Below, in pieces: positions 1 to 14,814 of a DNA stretch of 64,000 nt. The notes beneath the pieces are model-generated. The model had not been told where the DNA came from and ran no database searches. It saw nothing but the letters and a program-made list of their open reading frames with translations. A program made the position numbers and the translations under genes. This DNA is from Begonia masoniana (taxonomy: Eukaryota; Streptophyta; Magnoliopsida; Cucurbitales; Begoniaceae): assembly GCA_022432975.1 (NCBI GenBank), contig CM039512.1, forward strand, positions 30,045,574 to 30,109,573. Reading direction: 5' to 3'. Within the stretch, counting starts at the first letter, position 1. Each line of letters begins with the position of its first letter.

Positions 1-1590
1 AGTTCAAATGACCCTTCGGTATACAGTTTAAATGACCCTTCGGTATACAGTTTAAATGACCTTCGGTATATAGTTTAAATGACCTTCGGTATATAGTTCA
101 AATGACCCTTCGGTATATAGTTCAAATGACCCTTCGGTATACAGTTTAAATGACCTTCGGTATATAGTTCAAATGACCCTTCGGTATACAGTTTAAATGA
201 CCCTTCGGTATATAGTTCAAATGACCCTTCGGTATATAGTTCAAATGACCCTTCGGTATACAGTTTAAATGACCTTCGGTATACAGTTTAAATGACCTTC
301 GGTATATAGTTCAAATGACCCTTCGGTATACAGTTTAAATGACCTTCGGTATACAGTTTAAATGACCTTCGGTATATAGTTCAAATGACCCTTCGGTATA
401 CAGTTTAAATGACCCTTCGGTATACAGTTTAAATGACCTTCGGTATATAGTTCAAATGACCCTTCGGTATATAGTTTAAATGACCCTTCGGTATATAGTT
501 CAAATGACCCTTCGGTATACAGTTTAAATGACCCTTCGGTATACAGTTTAAATGACCCTTCGGTATACAGTTTAAATGACCTTCGGTATATAGTTCAAAT
601 GACCCTTCGGTATACAGTTTAAATGACCCTTCGGTATACAGTTTAAATGACCCTTCGGTATACAGTTTAAATGACCTTCGGTATACAGTTTAAATGACCT
701 TCGGTATACAGTTTAAATGACCCTTCGGTATACAGTTTAAATGACCCTTCGGTATACAGTTTAAATGACCTTCGGTATATAGTTCAAATGACCCTTCGGT
801 ATACAGTTTAAATGACCCTTCGGTATATAGTTCAAATGACCCTTCGGTATACAGTTTAAATGACCTTCGGTATATAGTTCAAATGACCCTTCGGTATACA
901 GTTTAAATGACCTTCGGTATATAGTTTAAATGACCTTCGGTATATAGTTCAAATGACCCTTCGGTATACAGTTTAAATGACCTTCGGTATATAGTTCAAA
1001 TGACCCTTCGGTATACAGTTTAAATGACCCTTCGGTATACAGTTTAAATGACCTTCGGTATATAGTTTAAATGACCTTCGGTATATAGTTCAAATGACCC
1101 TTCGGTATACAGTTTAAATGACCCTTCGGTATACAGTTTAAATGACCTTCGGTATACAGTTTAAATGACCTTCGGTATACAGTTTAAATGACCTTCGGTA
1201 TATAGTTCAAATGACCCTTCGGTATATAGTTCAAATGACCCTTCGGTATATAGTTCAAATGACCCTTCGGTATATAGTTCAAATGACCTTCGGTATATAG
1301 TTCAAATGACCCTTCGGTATATAGTTCAAATGACCCTTCGGTATACAGTTTAAATGACCCTTCGGTATACAGTTTAAATGACCTTCGGTATACAGTTTAA
1401 ATGACCCTTCGGTATACAGTTTAAATGACCCTTCGGTATACAGTTTAAATGACCTTCGGTATACAGTTTAAATGACCCTTCGGTATATAGTTCAAATGAC
1501 CCTTCGGTATACAGTTTATAGCAAAGCAAAGTAAAGCAATCGGTATACAGTTTATAGCAAAGCAAAGTAAAGCAATCGGTATACAGTTTT
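1..1590. repeat. 23/24-bp minisatellite array (about 65 copies)
   Basis: Head-to-tail repeat with core AAATGACCCTTCGGTATA. Units are 24 bp, or 23 bp when CCC is CC, and vary at TTTAAAT/TTCAAAT and TATACAG/TATATAG. The array already runs at base 1, so its left end lies outside the window. The last two units (about 1517-1590) are different: they carry an inserted AGCAAAGCAAAGTAAAGCAAT block. The variants are interspersed rather than blocked, as expected from repeated unequal exchange. Open frames here are repeat translations and not genes. By position the array probably belongs to the LTR whose 3' part is at 3422-4125, which is inference. Confidence 0.95.
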
Positions 1591-1852
1591 TTTTTATTTT
1601 TTTTTTTTTTATTTTTTTTTTTTTTTGTTTTTTTTTTTTTTATTTTTTTTTTTTTGTTTTTTTTTTTTTTTTTGTTTTTTTTTTTTTATTTTTTTTTTTT
1701 TTTATTTTTTTTTTTTTTATTTTTTTTTTTTTTTTATTTTTTTTTTTTTTGTTTTTTTTTTTTTTGTTTTTTTTTTTTTGTTTTTTTTTTTTTATTTTTT
1801 TTTTTTTATTTTTTTTTTTTTTGTTTTTTTTTTTTTGTTTTTTTTTTTTTTT

Positions 1853-1883
<31 letters not shown>

Positions 1884-1957
1884 TTTTATTTTTTTTTTTT
1901 TGTTTTTTTTTTTTTGTTTTTTTTTTTTTTGTTTTTTTTTTTTTATTTTTTTTTTTT

Positions 1958-1988
<31 letters not shown>

Positions 1989-2957
1989 TTATTTTTTTTT
2001 TTTTGTTTTTTTTTTTTTTATTTTTTTTTTTTTTTTGTTTTTTTTTTTTTGTTTTTTTTTTTTTATTTTTTTTTTTTTTGTTTTTTTTTTTTTTATTTTT
2101 TTTTTTTTATTTTTTTTTTTTTTGTTTTTTTTTTTTTATTTTTTTTTTTTTATTTTTTTTTTTTTTATTTTTTTTTTTTTATTTTTTTTTTTTTGTTTTT
2201 TTTTTTTTTATTTTTTTTTTTTTTGTTTTTTTTTTTTTTTTATTTTTTTTTTTTTATTTTTTTTTTTTTTTTTTGTTTTTTTTTTTTTTGTTTTTTTTTT
2301 TTTATTTTTTTTTTTTTTTTTGTTTTTTTTTTTTTTGTTTTTTTTTTTTTATTTTTTTTTTTTTATTTTTTTTTTTTTTTGTTTTTTTTTTTTTTTATTT
2401 TTTTTTTTTTATTTTTTTTTTTTTTTTTATTTTTTTTTTTTTTGTTTTTTTTTTTTTTATTTTTTTTTTTTTTATTTTTTTTTTTTTATTTTTTTTTTTT
2501 TTTATTTTTTTTTTTTTTTGTTTTTTTTTTTTTTGTTTTTTTTTTTTTATTTTTTTTTTTTTGTTTTTTTTTTTTTATTTTTTTTTTTTTTGTTTTTTTT
2601 TTTTTGTTTTTTTTTTTTTGTTTTTTTTTTTTTATTTTTTTTTTTTTTATTTTTTTTTTTTTTTTTGTTTTTTTTTTTTTATTTTTTTTTTTTTATTTTT
2701 TTTTTTTTTTGTTTTTTTTTTTTTTATTTTTTTTTTTTTGTTTTTTTTTTTTTGTTTTTTTTTTTTTTATTTTTTTTTTTTTTATTTTTTTTTTTTTTAT
2801 TTTTTTTTTTTTTGTTTTTTTTTTTTTTGTTTTTTTTTTTTTATTTTTTTTTTTTTATTTTTTTTTTTTTTGTTTTTTTTTTTTTGTTTTTTTTTTTTTA
2901 TTTTTTTTTTTTTTTTATTTTTTTTTTTTTGTTTTTTTTTTTTTATTTTTTTTTTTT

Positions 2958-2988
<31 letters not shown>

Positions 2989-3421
2989 TTTTGTTTTTTT
3001 TTTTTTATTTTTTTTTTTTTTATTTTTTTTTTTTTATTTTTTTTTTTTTATTTTTTTTTTTTTGTTTTTTTTTTTTTTTTATTTTTTTTTTTTTTATTTT
3101 TTTTTTTTATTTTTTTTTTTTATTTTTTTTTTTTATTTTTTTTTTTTTATTTTTTTTTTTTATTTTTTTTTTTTTTGTTTTTTTTTTTTTTATTTTTTTT
3201 TTTTATTTTTTTTTTTTTTATTTTTTTTTTTTTTTTGTTTTTTTTTTTTTTATTTTTTTTTTTTATTTTTTTTTTTTATTTTTTTTTTTTTGTTTTTTTT
3301 TTTTTATTTTTTTTTTTTATTTTTTTTTTTTTATTTTTTTTTTTTTTTATTTTTTTTTTTTATTTTTTTTTTTTATTTTTTTTTTTTTGTTTTTTTTTTT
3401 TTTATTTTTTTTTTTTTGTTT
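1588..3421. repeat. 1.83-kb T-rich tract with single A/G interruptions
   Basis: Almost pure T on the plus strand, broken by one A or one G about every 13-17 bases and with essentially no C. It is therefore a degenerate minisatellite of the form T(12-16)[A/G] and not a plain homopolymer. The three long Phe-rich frames across it are artefacts. It joins the 23/24-bp array directly on the left and ends at TTTTAAATTTTCAGG on the right, which looks like a plant 3' splice site following a polypyrimidine tract. Length and base calls in such a tract may carry sequencing error. Confidence 0.95.
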
Positions 3422-4125
3422 TAAATTTTCAGGTTTTGGTTTATCGGATTTTAGGCGTTACGCCGCCCGTTTTGATTTTAAAATAAATAATGTCGGGTTA
3501 CGTTCTCTATTTTTGTTAATATCCGTTTTAAGTCGGTTTTCTAAGATTTTTACGGGACATGGAGTTGAGGGTGTCAGAAAGGTATGGTGAAAATTTTTGA
3601 ATTTTTGGGAGTGTTTTGCTTGTAAAAATATGAAGGAAAGTCAAGGAAGTCGAAAAAAGATCAATTTGGGCATTTTTGGGGCTAAAAGACAGAACGGGCG
3701 GCAATCGATCGTCACTGGGCGCCGATCGATCGCCACCGGGGTGCGTTTTTGAGTCAAGAACAGAGAGGGTGGCGATTGATCGCCGTTGTGCTACAAACGA
3801 TCGCCCGTGGCACGCGAAAAGCACATGCTGGACGTGCTGGGCACGCGCTGGGCGAACGCAGGGCGCGCTCGCGGCGCCCAGCAACGCCCCAATGCATTTT
3901 TTTTTTTTAATTTTCATTTTATTTCCTATTTCCAAATTATTTTAACCAGACATTTTTCGACGTATTTTAAACGTATTTTGGGCATGCTTTTCAAGAAAAA
4001 TTTGAGGGTTTGGAAAACCCAAAAACTGAGTCGATAATTTATCGAAAATTATTTTAAACATTGTTTTAAACTCGGGATAGGTTAGCAAAGTGACGCACAG
4101 AGCCAGGGCGGGTTCGGGGTGTTAT
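3422..4125 (+). mobile_element. 3' part of a long gypsy-type LTR
   Basis: The segment ends with GTTAGCAAAGTGACGC...GGGCGGGTTCGGGGTGTTA. This matches the end of the bounded LTR at 54502-57794 (GTTAGCAAAGTAGCGC...GGGTTCGGGGGCGTTACA). It also shares with the reverse-oriented solo LTR at 35310-37931 several CGATCGATCGC motifs, a GC-rich CGCGC block and an AATGCATTTTTTTT stretch. No coding sequence is visible. The start cannot be placed; the T tract and the 23/24-bp array may lie inside the same LTR. The final bases are cut by the copia LTR that starts at 4126. Confidence 0.6.
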
Positions 4126-4902
4126 TGTTAAGATTGGTTTTCCTTAAATCTTGCGGCGTCATTTCCAATTTGGTAACTGTTCTGATTCAATGATATGGAA
4201 GTTACCAAGGTTAATAAAAACTTTTGTTTTTCTGAGAAAGCTGATTGACGACGGAGTTTTGATTTTCGCGTGAGAAGGTTTCTTCATTTTTCCGAGCCGT
4301 CACTTTTCTTTCACTCCCTACGTTTCTACGTATGGGTTTGTGATTTTTTTACACACTTGACCCAATTTGTGGATTTCATCATTTTATTGAATGTGTTGAT
4401 TATTGTATCCGAAGACTTTGATCTAGTGTTCCAGAGGGTGTCCCAGGAGGCAATTTTCTTTGTTGATCATTGAAGCTCAGTCTCGGGAGGAGGCTGAATC
4501 CAAACTCAGTAGTAGTTCTATTTTTAGACAAGGGGAGCTTGTCACTTTGATTGTGGGCGAGGGGATCTTGCCATAACATGGGTTCCGGGAAGAATCAACG
4601 ACAAGGGGAGCTTGTTGTTATCTAGATCTCGGGAGAGGTCAATCTTAAGTCGAGGGGATCTCGCAAAAACAGTTTCCTTGGGGAAGTTAGCTAGAGGCGG
4701 CGACAAAGATAAGAGGGAGTCTTTATTTGTATAAGTCCGATTGTCTTGTAACTTTGTGAACTCAAAGAAATGTTTTTATATCTGGGCGTGGCCCCGCAGA
4801 CGTAGGCTGGTTGCCGAACTGCGTTAACAACTTCCTGTCTCATTTATTTCCGCATATTTATATTGTTCGTCATTGCATTCATTATCGGTGTCACCATTAA
4901 CA
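4126..4902 (+). mobile_element. Ty1/copia-type LTR
   Basis: Starts TGTTAAGATTGG and ends CACCATTAACA, so the termini are the inverted repeat TGTTAA/TTAACA, as in copia LTRs. The 3' portion (about 4770-4850) has the familiar plant copia R/U5 wording (GGGCGTGGCCCCGCAGACGTAGG, TTGCCGAACTGCGTTAACA) and a polyadenylation-like region. No primer-binding site follows at 4903, and the flanks (GTTAT left, CCCTG right) do not match, so this is not a clean solo LTR. Either the internal region was deleted or one end was truncated. Confidence 0.6.
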
Positions 4903-8538
<3,636 letters not shown>

Positions 8539-8786
8539 TGTTGAAAAACCGAACGAGAAACTGAAAAAAAAAAATGAAAAAATGAAAAAATAATGGACAC
8601 CGAATTTATGTGGAAAACACTAGAAGGGGAAAAACCACGGGCAGAGGAGAACGATCACTAATCAAAATCGGTATAATTGAGTTTTGCGACTTAAACATAA
8701 ATAAATAGGAAAAACCACGAAACCTTAATATTTACTACGGGCCTAATCTAGTCCAATTAGAATTCGGATCACACCAAATTTTAACA
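8539..8786 (-). mobile_element. Copia-1 3' LTR (minus strand)
   Basis: Read on the minus strand, it begins TGTTAAAATTTGG and ends near TTTTTCAACA. Inside is the usual short copia R/U5 text: CGTGGTTTTTCC, and CTAGTGTTTTCCACATAAATTCGGTGTC written as two blocks. The adjacent minus-strand purine tract (complement of ATCTCCACCTTGACAC, 8787-8802) marks the polypurine tract of the same element. The LTR is about 250 bp. The outer boundary is inferred from terminal symmetry only; no target duplication could be matched because the other end of the element is lost. Confidence 0.55.
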
Positions 8787-9039
8787 ATCTCCACCTTGAC
8801 ACGAATTCTACATGAGAGATCCAACAGACTACTCGGCCTAACTCAAAACGAATCCATAACACTGAACTCTCACAATCTCTACCTTCAATGAAATTTCAGT
8901 GCAATGAAACAAATTTGCAAAACCTTATTTAAAAATAACATCCTCTACTACAAAAGTTCATGTTGGGCTATCTCAGCAGCTGATACCAATCAAGTTCAAG
9001 TTCTGCTTAAACTTGAGAGACATACTTAAGAAGAAATCA
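8787..9039 (-). mobile_element. Copia-1 polypurine tract and 3' untranslated tail
   Basis: The minus-strand polypurine tract GTGTCAAGGTGGAGAT (8787-8802) is followed by a non-coding tail that aligns with the tail of copia-2 at about 41920-42055. Shared blocks are CACAATCTCT/GACAATCTCT, GATACCAATCAAG/GATACTAACCAAG and CTTAAGAAGAAAT. The homology stops abruptly at about 9039, where the 31-bp array starts. In copia-2 this tail continues straight into the protease-linked region without any array, so the array is secondary here. Confidence 0.6.
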
Positions 9040-12000
9040 CTTCTGCTTATCATCGAAGCGTTCACAGAACCTTCTGCTTATCATCGAAGCGTTCACGGAA
9101 CTTCTGCTTATCATCGAAGCGTTCACGGAACTTCTGCTTATCATCGAAGCGTTCACGAAACCTTCTGCTTATCATCGAATCGTTCACAGAACCTTCTGCT
9201 TAACATCGAAGCGTTCACGAAACCTTCTGCTTAACATCGAAGCGTTCACGAAACCTTCTGCTTAACATCGAAGCGTTCACGAAACCTTCTGCTTATCATC
9301 GAAGCGTTCACGGAACTTCTGCTTATCATCGAAGCGTTCACGGAACCTTCTGCTTAACATCGAAGCGTTCACGGAACCTTCTGCTTAACATCGAAGCGTT
9401 CACAGAACCTTCTGCTTAACATCGAAGCGTTCACGGAACTTCTGCTTATCATCGAATCGTTCACAGAACCTTCTGCTTATCATCGAATCGTTCACAGAAC
9501 CTTCTGCTTAACATCGAAGCGTTCACGGAACCTTCTGCTTAACATCGAAGCGTTCACGAAACCTTCTGCTTAACATCGAAGCGTTCACGGAACTTCTGCT
9601 TATCATCGAATCGTTCACAGAACCTTCTGCTTATCATCGAAGCGTTCACAGAACCTTCTGCTTAACATCGAAGCGTTCACGGAACCTTTGCTTAACATCG
9701 AAGCGTTCACGGAACCTTCTGCTTAACATCGAAGCGTTCACAGAACCTTCTGCTTAACATCGAAGCGTTCACGAAACCTTCTGCTTAACATCGAAGCGTT
9801 CACAGAACCTTCTGCTTATCATCGAATCGTTCACAGAACCTTCTGCTTATCATCGAATCGTTCACAGAACCTTCTGCTTATCATCGAAGCGTTCACAGAA
9901 CCTTCTGCTTAACATCGAAGCGTTCACGGAACTTCTGCTTATCATCGAAGCGTTCACAGAACCTTCTGCTTATCATCGAAGCGTTCACAGAACCTTCTGC
10001 TTAACATCGAAGCGTTCACAGAACCTTCTGCTTAACATCGAAGCGTTCACAGAACCTTCTGCTTATCATCGAATCGTTCACAGAACCTTCTGCTTATCAT
10101 CGAAGCGTTCACGGAACTTCTGCTTATCATCGAAGCGTTCACGGAACCTTTGCTTAACATCGAAGCGTTCACAGAACCTTCTGCTTAACATCGAAGCGTT
10201 CACGGAACCTTTGCTTAACATCGAAGCGTTCACGGAACCTTCTGCTTATCATCGAAGCGTTCACGGAACCTTTGCTTAACATCGAAGCGTTCACGAAACC
10301 TTCTGCTTAACATCGAAGCGTTCACGAAACCTTCTGCTTATCATCGAATCGTTCACAGAACCTTCTGCTTAACATCGAAGCGTTCACGAAACCTTCTGCT
10401 TAACATCGAAGCGTTCACGGAACTTCTGCTTATCATCGAAGCGTTCACGGAACCTTCTGCTTAACATCGAAGCGTTCACGAAACCTTCTGCTTAACATCG
10501 AAGCGTTCACGGAACCTTCTGCTTAACATCGAAGCGTTCACAGAACCTTCTGCTTAACATCGAAGCGTTCACAGAACCTTCTGCTTATCATCGAATCGTT
10601 CACAGAACCTTCTGCTTATCATCGAAGCGTTCACGAAACCTTCTGCTTAACATCGAAGCGTTCACAGAACCTTCTGCTTATCATCGAAGCGTTCACGAAA
10701 CCTTCTGCTTAACATCGAAGCGTTCACAGAACCTTCTGCTTAACATCGAAGCGTTCACGAAACCTTCTGCTTATCATCGAATCGTTCACAGAACCTTCTG
10801 CTTAACATCGAAGCGTTCACGAAACCTTCTGCTTATCATCGAAGCGTTCACGGAACCTTTGCTTAACATCGAAGCGTTCACAGAACCTTCTGCTTAACAT
10901 CGAAGCGTTCACAGAACCTTCTGCTTAACATCGAAGCGTTCACGGAACCTTCTGCTTAACATCGAAGCGTTCACGGAACCTTCTGCTTATCATCGAAGCG
11001 TTCACGGAACCTTCTGCTTAACATCGAAGCGTTCACGGAACCTTCTGCTTATCATCGAAGCGTTCACGGAACCTTCTGCTTAACATCGAAGCGTTCACGG
11101 AACTTCTGCTTATCATCGAAGCGTTCACGGAACTTCTGCTTATCATCGAAGCGTTCACGGAACCTTCTGCTTATCATCGAAGCGTTCACGGAACTTCTGC
11201 TTATCATCGAAGCGTTCACAGAACCTTCTGCTTAACATCGAAGCGTTCACGGAACCTTTGCTTAACATCGAAGCGTTCACGGAACTTCTGCTTATCATCG
11301 AAGCGTTCACAGAACCTTCTGCTTAACATCGAAGCGTTCACAGAACCTTCTGCTTAACATCGAAGCGTTCACAGAACCTTCTGCTTAACATCGAAGCGTT
11401 CACGGAACCTTCTGCTTATCATCGAAGCGTTCACGGAACTTCTGCTTATCATCGAATCGTTCACAGAACCTTCTGCTTAACATCGAAGCGTTCACGGAAC
11501 CTTCTGCTTATCATCGAAGCGTTCACGGAACCTTCTGCTTAACATCGAAGCGTTCACAGAACCTTCTGCTTAACATCGAAGCGTTCACGGAACCTTCTGC
11601 TTACATCGAAGCGTTCACGGAACTTCTGCTTAACATCGAAGCGTTCACGGAACTTCTGCTTATCATCGAATCGTTCACAGAACCTTCTGCTTATCATCGA
11701 AGCGTTCACAGAACCTTCTGCTTAAATCGAAGCGTTCACAGAACCTTCTGCTTAACATCGAAGCGTTCACAGAACCTTCTGCTTAACATCGAAGCGTTCA
11801 CGGAACCTTCTGCTTATCATCGAAGCGTTCACGGAACCTTTGCTTATCATCGAATCGTTCACGGAACCTTTGCTTAACATCGAAGCGTTCACGGAACCTT
11901 TGCTTATCATCGAAGCGTTCACGAACCTTCTGCTTAACATCGAAGCGTTCACAGAACCTTCTGCTTAATATCAAAGCGTTCACGGAACCTTCTGCTTACA

Positions 12001-12611
12001 TCGAAGCGTTCACGGAACTTCTGCTTAACATCGAAGCGTTCACGGAACTTCTGCTTATCATCGAAGCGTTCACGGAACCTTCTGCTTAACATCGAAGCGT
12101 TCACGGAACTTCTGCTTAACATCGAAGCGTTCACGAAACCTTCTGCTATCATCGAAGCGTTCACGAACCTTCTGCTTATCATCGAAGCGTTCACGGAACC
12201 TTCTGCTTAACATCGAAGCGTTCACGGAACCTTCTGCTTATCATCGAAGCGTTCACGGAACCTTCTGCTTAACATCAAAGCGTTCACGGAACCTTCTGCT
12301 TATCATCGAATCGTTCACGGAACCTTCTGCTTAACATCGAAGCGTTCACGAAACCTTCTGCTTAACATCGAAGCGTTCACGGAACCTTCTGCTTATCATC
12401 GAAGCGTTCACGGAACCTTCAGCTTATCATCGAAGCGTTCACGGAACCTTCTGCTTACATCGAAGCGTTCACGGAACTTCTGCTTAACATCGAAGCGTTC
12501 ACGGAACCTTCTGCTTATCATCGAAGCGTTCACGGAACCTTCTGCTTATCATCGAAGCGTTCACGGAACTTTCTGCTTAACATCGAAGCGTTCATGGAAC
12601 CTTCTGCTTAA
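9040..12611. repeat. 31-bp minisatellite array (about 115 copies)
   Basis: Tandem repeat of 30-32 bp with core ATCGAAGCGTTCAC followed by a GGAAC/AGAAC/GAAAC variant and CTTCTGCTTAA/CTTCTGCTTAT. Variants are mixed throughout, with rare indels (CTTTGCTT, GCTTACATC) that are commoner toward the right end. Several open frames on both strands are repeat translations. The left edge meets copia-1 tail sequence and the right edge meets a truncated family-D-like LTR, at roughly the place where the bounded LTR 54502-57794 carries its own array. Membership in that LTR is inference. Confidence 0.95.
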
Positions 12612-13812
12612 CTTTTTACATTCCACTCCCACAATTTGCAAACAATGTTCAAACAATGCAACCAACACAACAACGTAACGCAACAACTTAACACAACACG
12701 GTACGACAACACAACACAACACCAAACAAAACAACCAACCAAACAAACAAACAAACAATTTCCTACCGTTCCATGGTGTAGGCCCGAAGGCAAACCACAA
12801 GCACTCCACTACTTACCTGATTGCTTGGCTTCACATTTCTCAATTCGCCCAACCACTTCACTAGATCGAGGACCTAAAATAACAAAACTTAGCTTAATAA
12901 GTTACAAATAAAATCTAAGGGATTTCCTAACTAAAACTTAACAATACTTAAAACACATTTCACTCACAAAACCCAAAACCTGATTTTTACCCAAATTTGA
13001 CCGTCAAACTTCAAACGGTCATAACTTTATCATTTTTCAACGAATTTTGACGTGCCACCCCAATTCGGAAACCTCTACACGTCTACTATTCATTGAAGCA
13101 CTTAAATTAACCAAATAAACAACTTGTCCAAACCGAAATGCTCAGACCAAAACCGGTGACCTATATGTTAAAAACTGGTTTTCATGTAACTCTCTTCCAC
13201 TCTTCAATCTAATCACTCTAACCACCTAAACTAATCCATCCAACAATTAAATGATCAAAATAGGAAGAAAATACAGCCAAGGAATCAAAAATTCGGACCT
13301 CACATTCTAGGGTTTCCAAACCCTCACTAAATTCAACCAAAAGAACACCTAAGTGTAATCAAACCAAAACCCACTTAAATTGTTACCTTGAAGCTTGAGA
13401 AAACTTGAAGAGATGAAGGAGAGAACCCTCAAATGGTGGCTGAGCTTGGCGTGGAGAGGAAGAAGAAGAAAAGTGATTTTTATTCCAAATATCCCTTTAC
13501 TTTAACTAATATATAAAACCAATTCTTTTTACTTTTAATTTCTTCCACAACTTTTCTTAATTTTATGAAAGTGGCTCTCCTTCAATCATCCCCTTTTTCA
13601 ACGTAACATGAACCATTTTATTTCCATTCAATTTCACTTTTTCCTAATTTTCTATTGGTTAAAACAATTGTTGACTTTTCCAGCACTTTGTTTTGAATTG
13701 TCAACTTCATTCCTCCAACAATTTCTTTCACTACTTACTTCAAATCTCTTCCCCACATAACATTAAACTCTCATACAACCTCGGGCGTGATCGGAATTTT
13801 TCGGGTGTTACA
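12612..13812 (-). mobile_element. Truncated gypsy-type LTR (family D-like, minus strand)
   Basis: The right edge CGGGTGTTACA at 13812 is, on the minus strand, a TGTAACACCCG LTR start. The block around 12765-12830 (CCATGGTGTAGGCCCGAAGG, then CTACTTACCTGA) is the complement of the conserved CAGGTAAGTAG...CCTTCGGGCCTACACC block present in the LTR at 54502-57794. A minus-strand TATA-like TTTATATATTAG lies at about 13510. The other LTR end is missing and the 31-bp array is there instead. A run of ACAAAC/CAACAC simple repeats (12660-12760) lies inside. The LTR interrupts copia-1. Confidence 0.65.
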
Positions 13813-14814
13813 TTGTTACCCTCAAATACATTCAATGTATAACCCACAGTTTTATCATATCGCCCCGGAGCTTTAACCTTCCACGTTGTTCTGCCTTTGA
13901 CGATACCATTCTAACGTGAAATTGAAACTGATTACTAAACATCTGTAATAGGCTAACTCACCGGCTCTAAAGAACTCTCAGATCCCAATTTGAACTTCAC
14001 CCGAGAATCAGAATTCTTCTGAGTCTTTTCAACCAATCTCTTAAAAGGTGAATTCACAAATTTCGCAGCTTTGTACCTTAGCTGTGAGCTTGCATTTTCG
14101 ATCTTCAACCTGTAGACCCTTTTGTTCTTGAGAGCTCTCTTGCCTTGATCGTCCACTATATGGACTGTGGAATCTGCGATCTTCGCGTGCATTACATACA
14201 AAGAGGAATATTTTTCTCCTCTCGCCACAATCAAAGATCCTCTGTGAGCTTCCATTTTCCATCACGAAAGGTGTTGCAAAGCCCTTCATTGTCGAGCTTG
14301 TAGGTCGAGATCAAATTCATGTGGATGTTAGGGATGTGCTTCACACCTCTTAAAACCAAAGTGTTGTCATTGTTGGTCTTCAAACACACGTCTCCCATAC
14401 CAATGGCTTTTGCAAAGCCATAATTTCCTATCCTTACACTTCCAAAGTCATCGGAAGTGTAGGACATGAAGAAATCCCTCCGCGAAGTTGCATATCGAAG
14501 CGCCACTATCAATCACCTAACTCATATCTTGGCAAGTGAGATTGACGATGTCTCCATCGTACAAAATAAAGAACTCCTCGATGGTTGTGGCTATATTCTC
14601 AGTTGTGTCACCTCCATCGGTCTTCTTTCATTTTCCCTTGGCATTTGGATTTTCTCAAAGAAACTTTCGATAAATCTCTTGATGTGTCCCTTCTTGCCAC
14701 AATGATGACACTCAAAGTTGGTGTATTTTTCCTACTTGCTTTGACTTCAGTTTCTGTTGCCCGGACCTTTACTTTGACCCTCTGCCTATTTTTTGTGACA
14801 AGAACGTCTGTCTG
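13813..14814 (-). pseudogene. Copia-1 zinc knuckle, protease C-terminus and gag-pre-integrase remnant
   Basis: Minus-strand reading contains the end of a copia protease and the gag-pre-integrase module: GDVCLKTNNDNTLVLRGVKH, then HIPNIHMNLIST and DGKWKLT, at about 14240-14420. Upstream, near 14700, is a CCHC-type zinc knuckle (CHHCGKKGHIKRF) whose last Cys is replaced. After the pre-integrase module (GSLIVARGEKYSSLYVM, about 14190-14240) the frame runs into a short tail ending LGSES and stops; no integrase core, RT or RNase H follows. The frame shifts several times. The upstream gag part continues at 29184 on the far side of gypsy A1. Copia-2 has the same truncated layout. Confidence 0.75.

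Noticed and set aside
1625..3590. Three Phe-rich open frames of about 600 codons
   Set aside because: They are translations of the T-rich tract in three frames and continue into LTR sequence; no protein is implied.
3528..4037. Overlapping small proteins in the GC-rich part of the first LTR
   Set aside because: GC-rich non-coding LTR sequence gives open frames on both strands; no conserved motif.
9013..12194. Open frames with repeated SAYHRSVHGT or ERFDVKQ units, resembling repeat proteins
   Set aside because: They follow the 31-bp minisatellite in several frames on both strands, and the unit length (31, not a multiple of 3) shifts frame continually.
9040..12611. CRISPR array
   Set aside because: The whole 31-bp unit is repeated without unique spacers, no cas genes are present and the DNA is plant.
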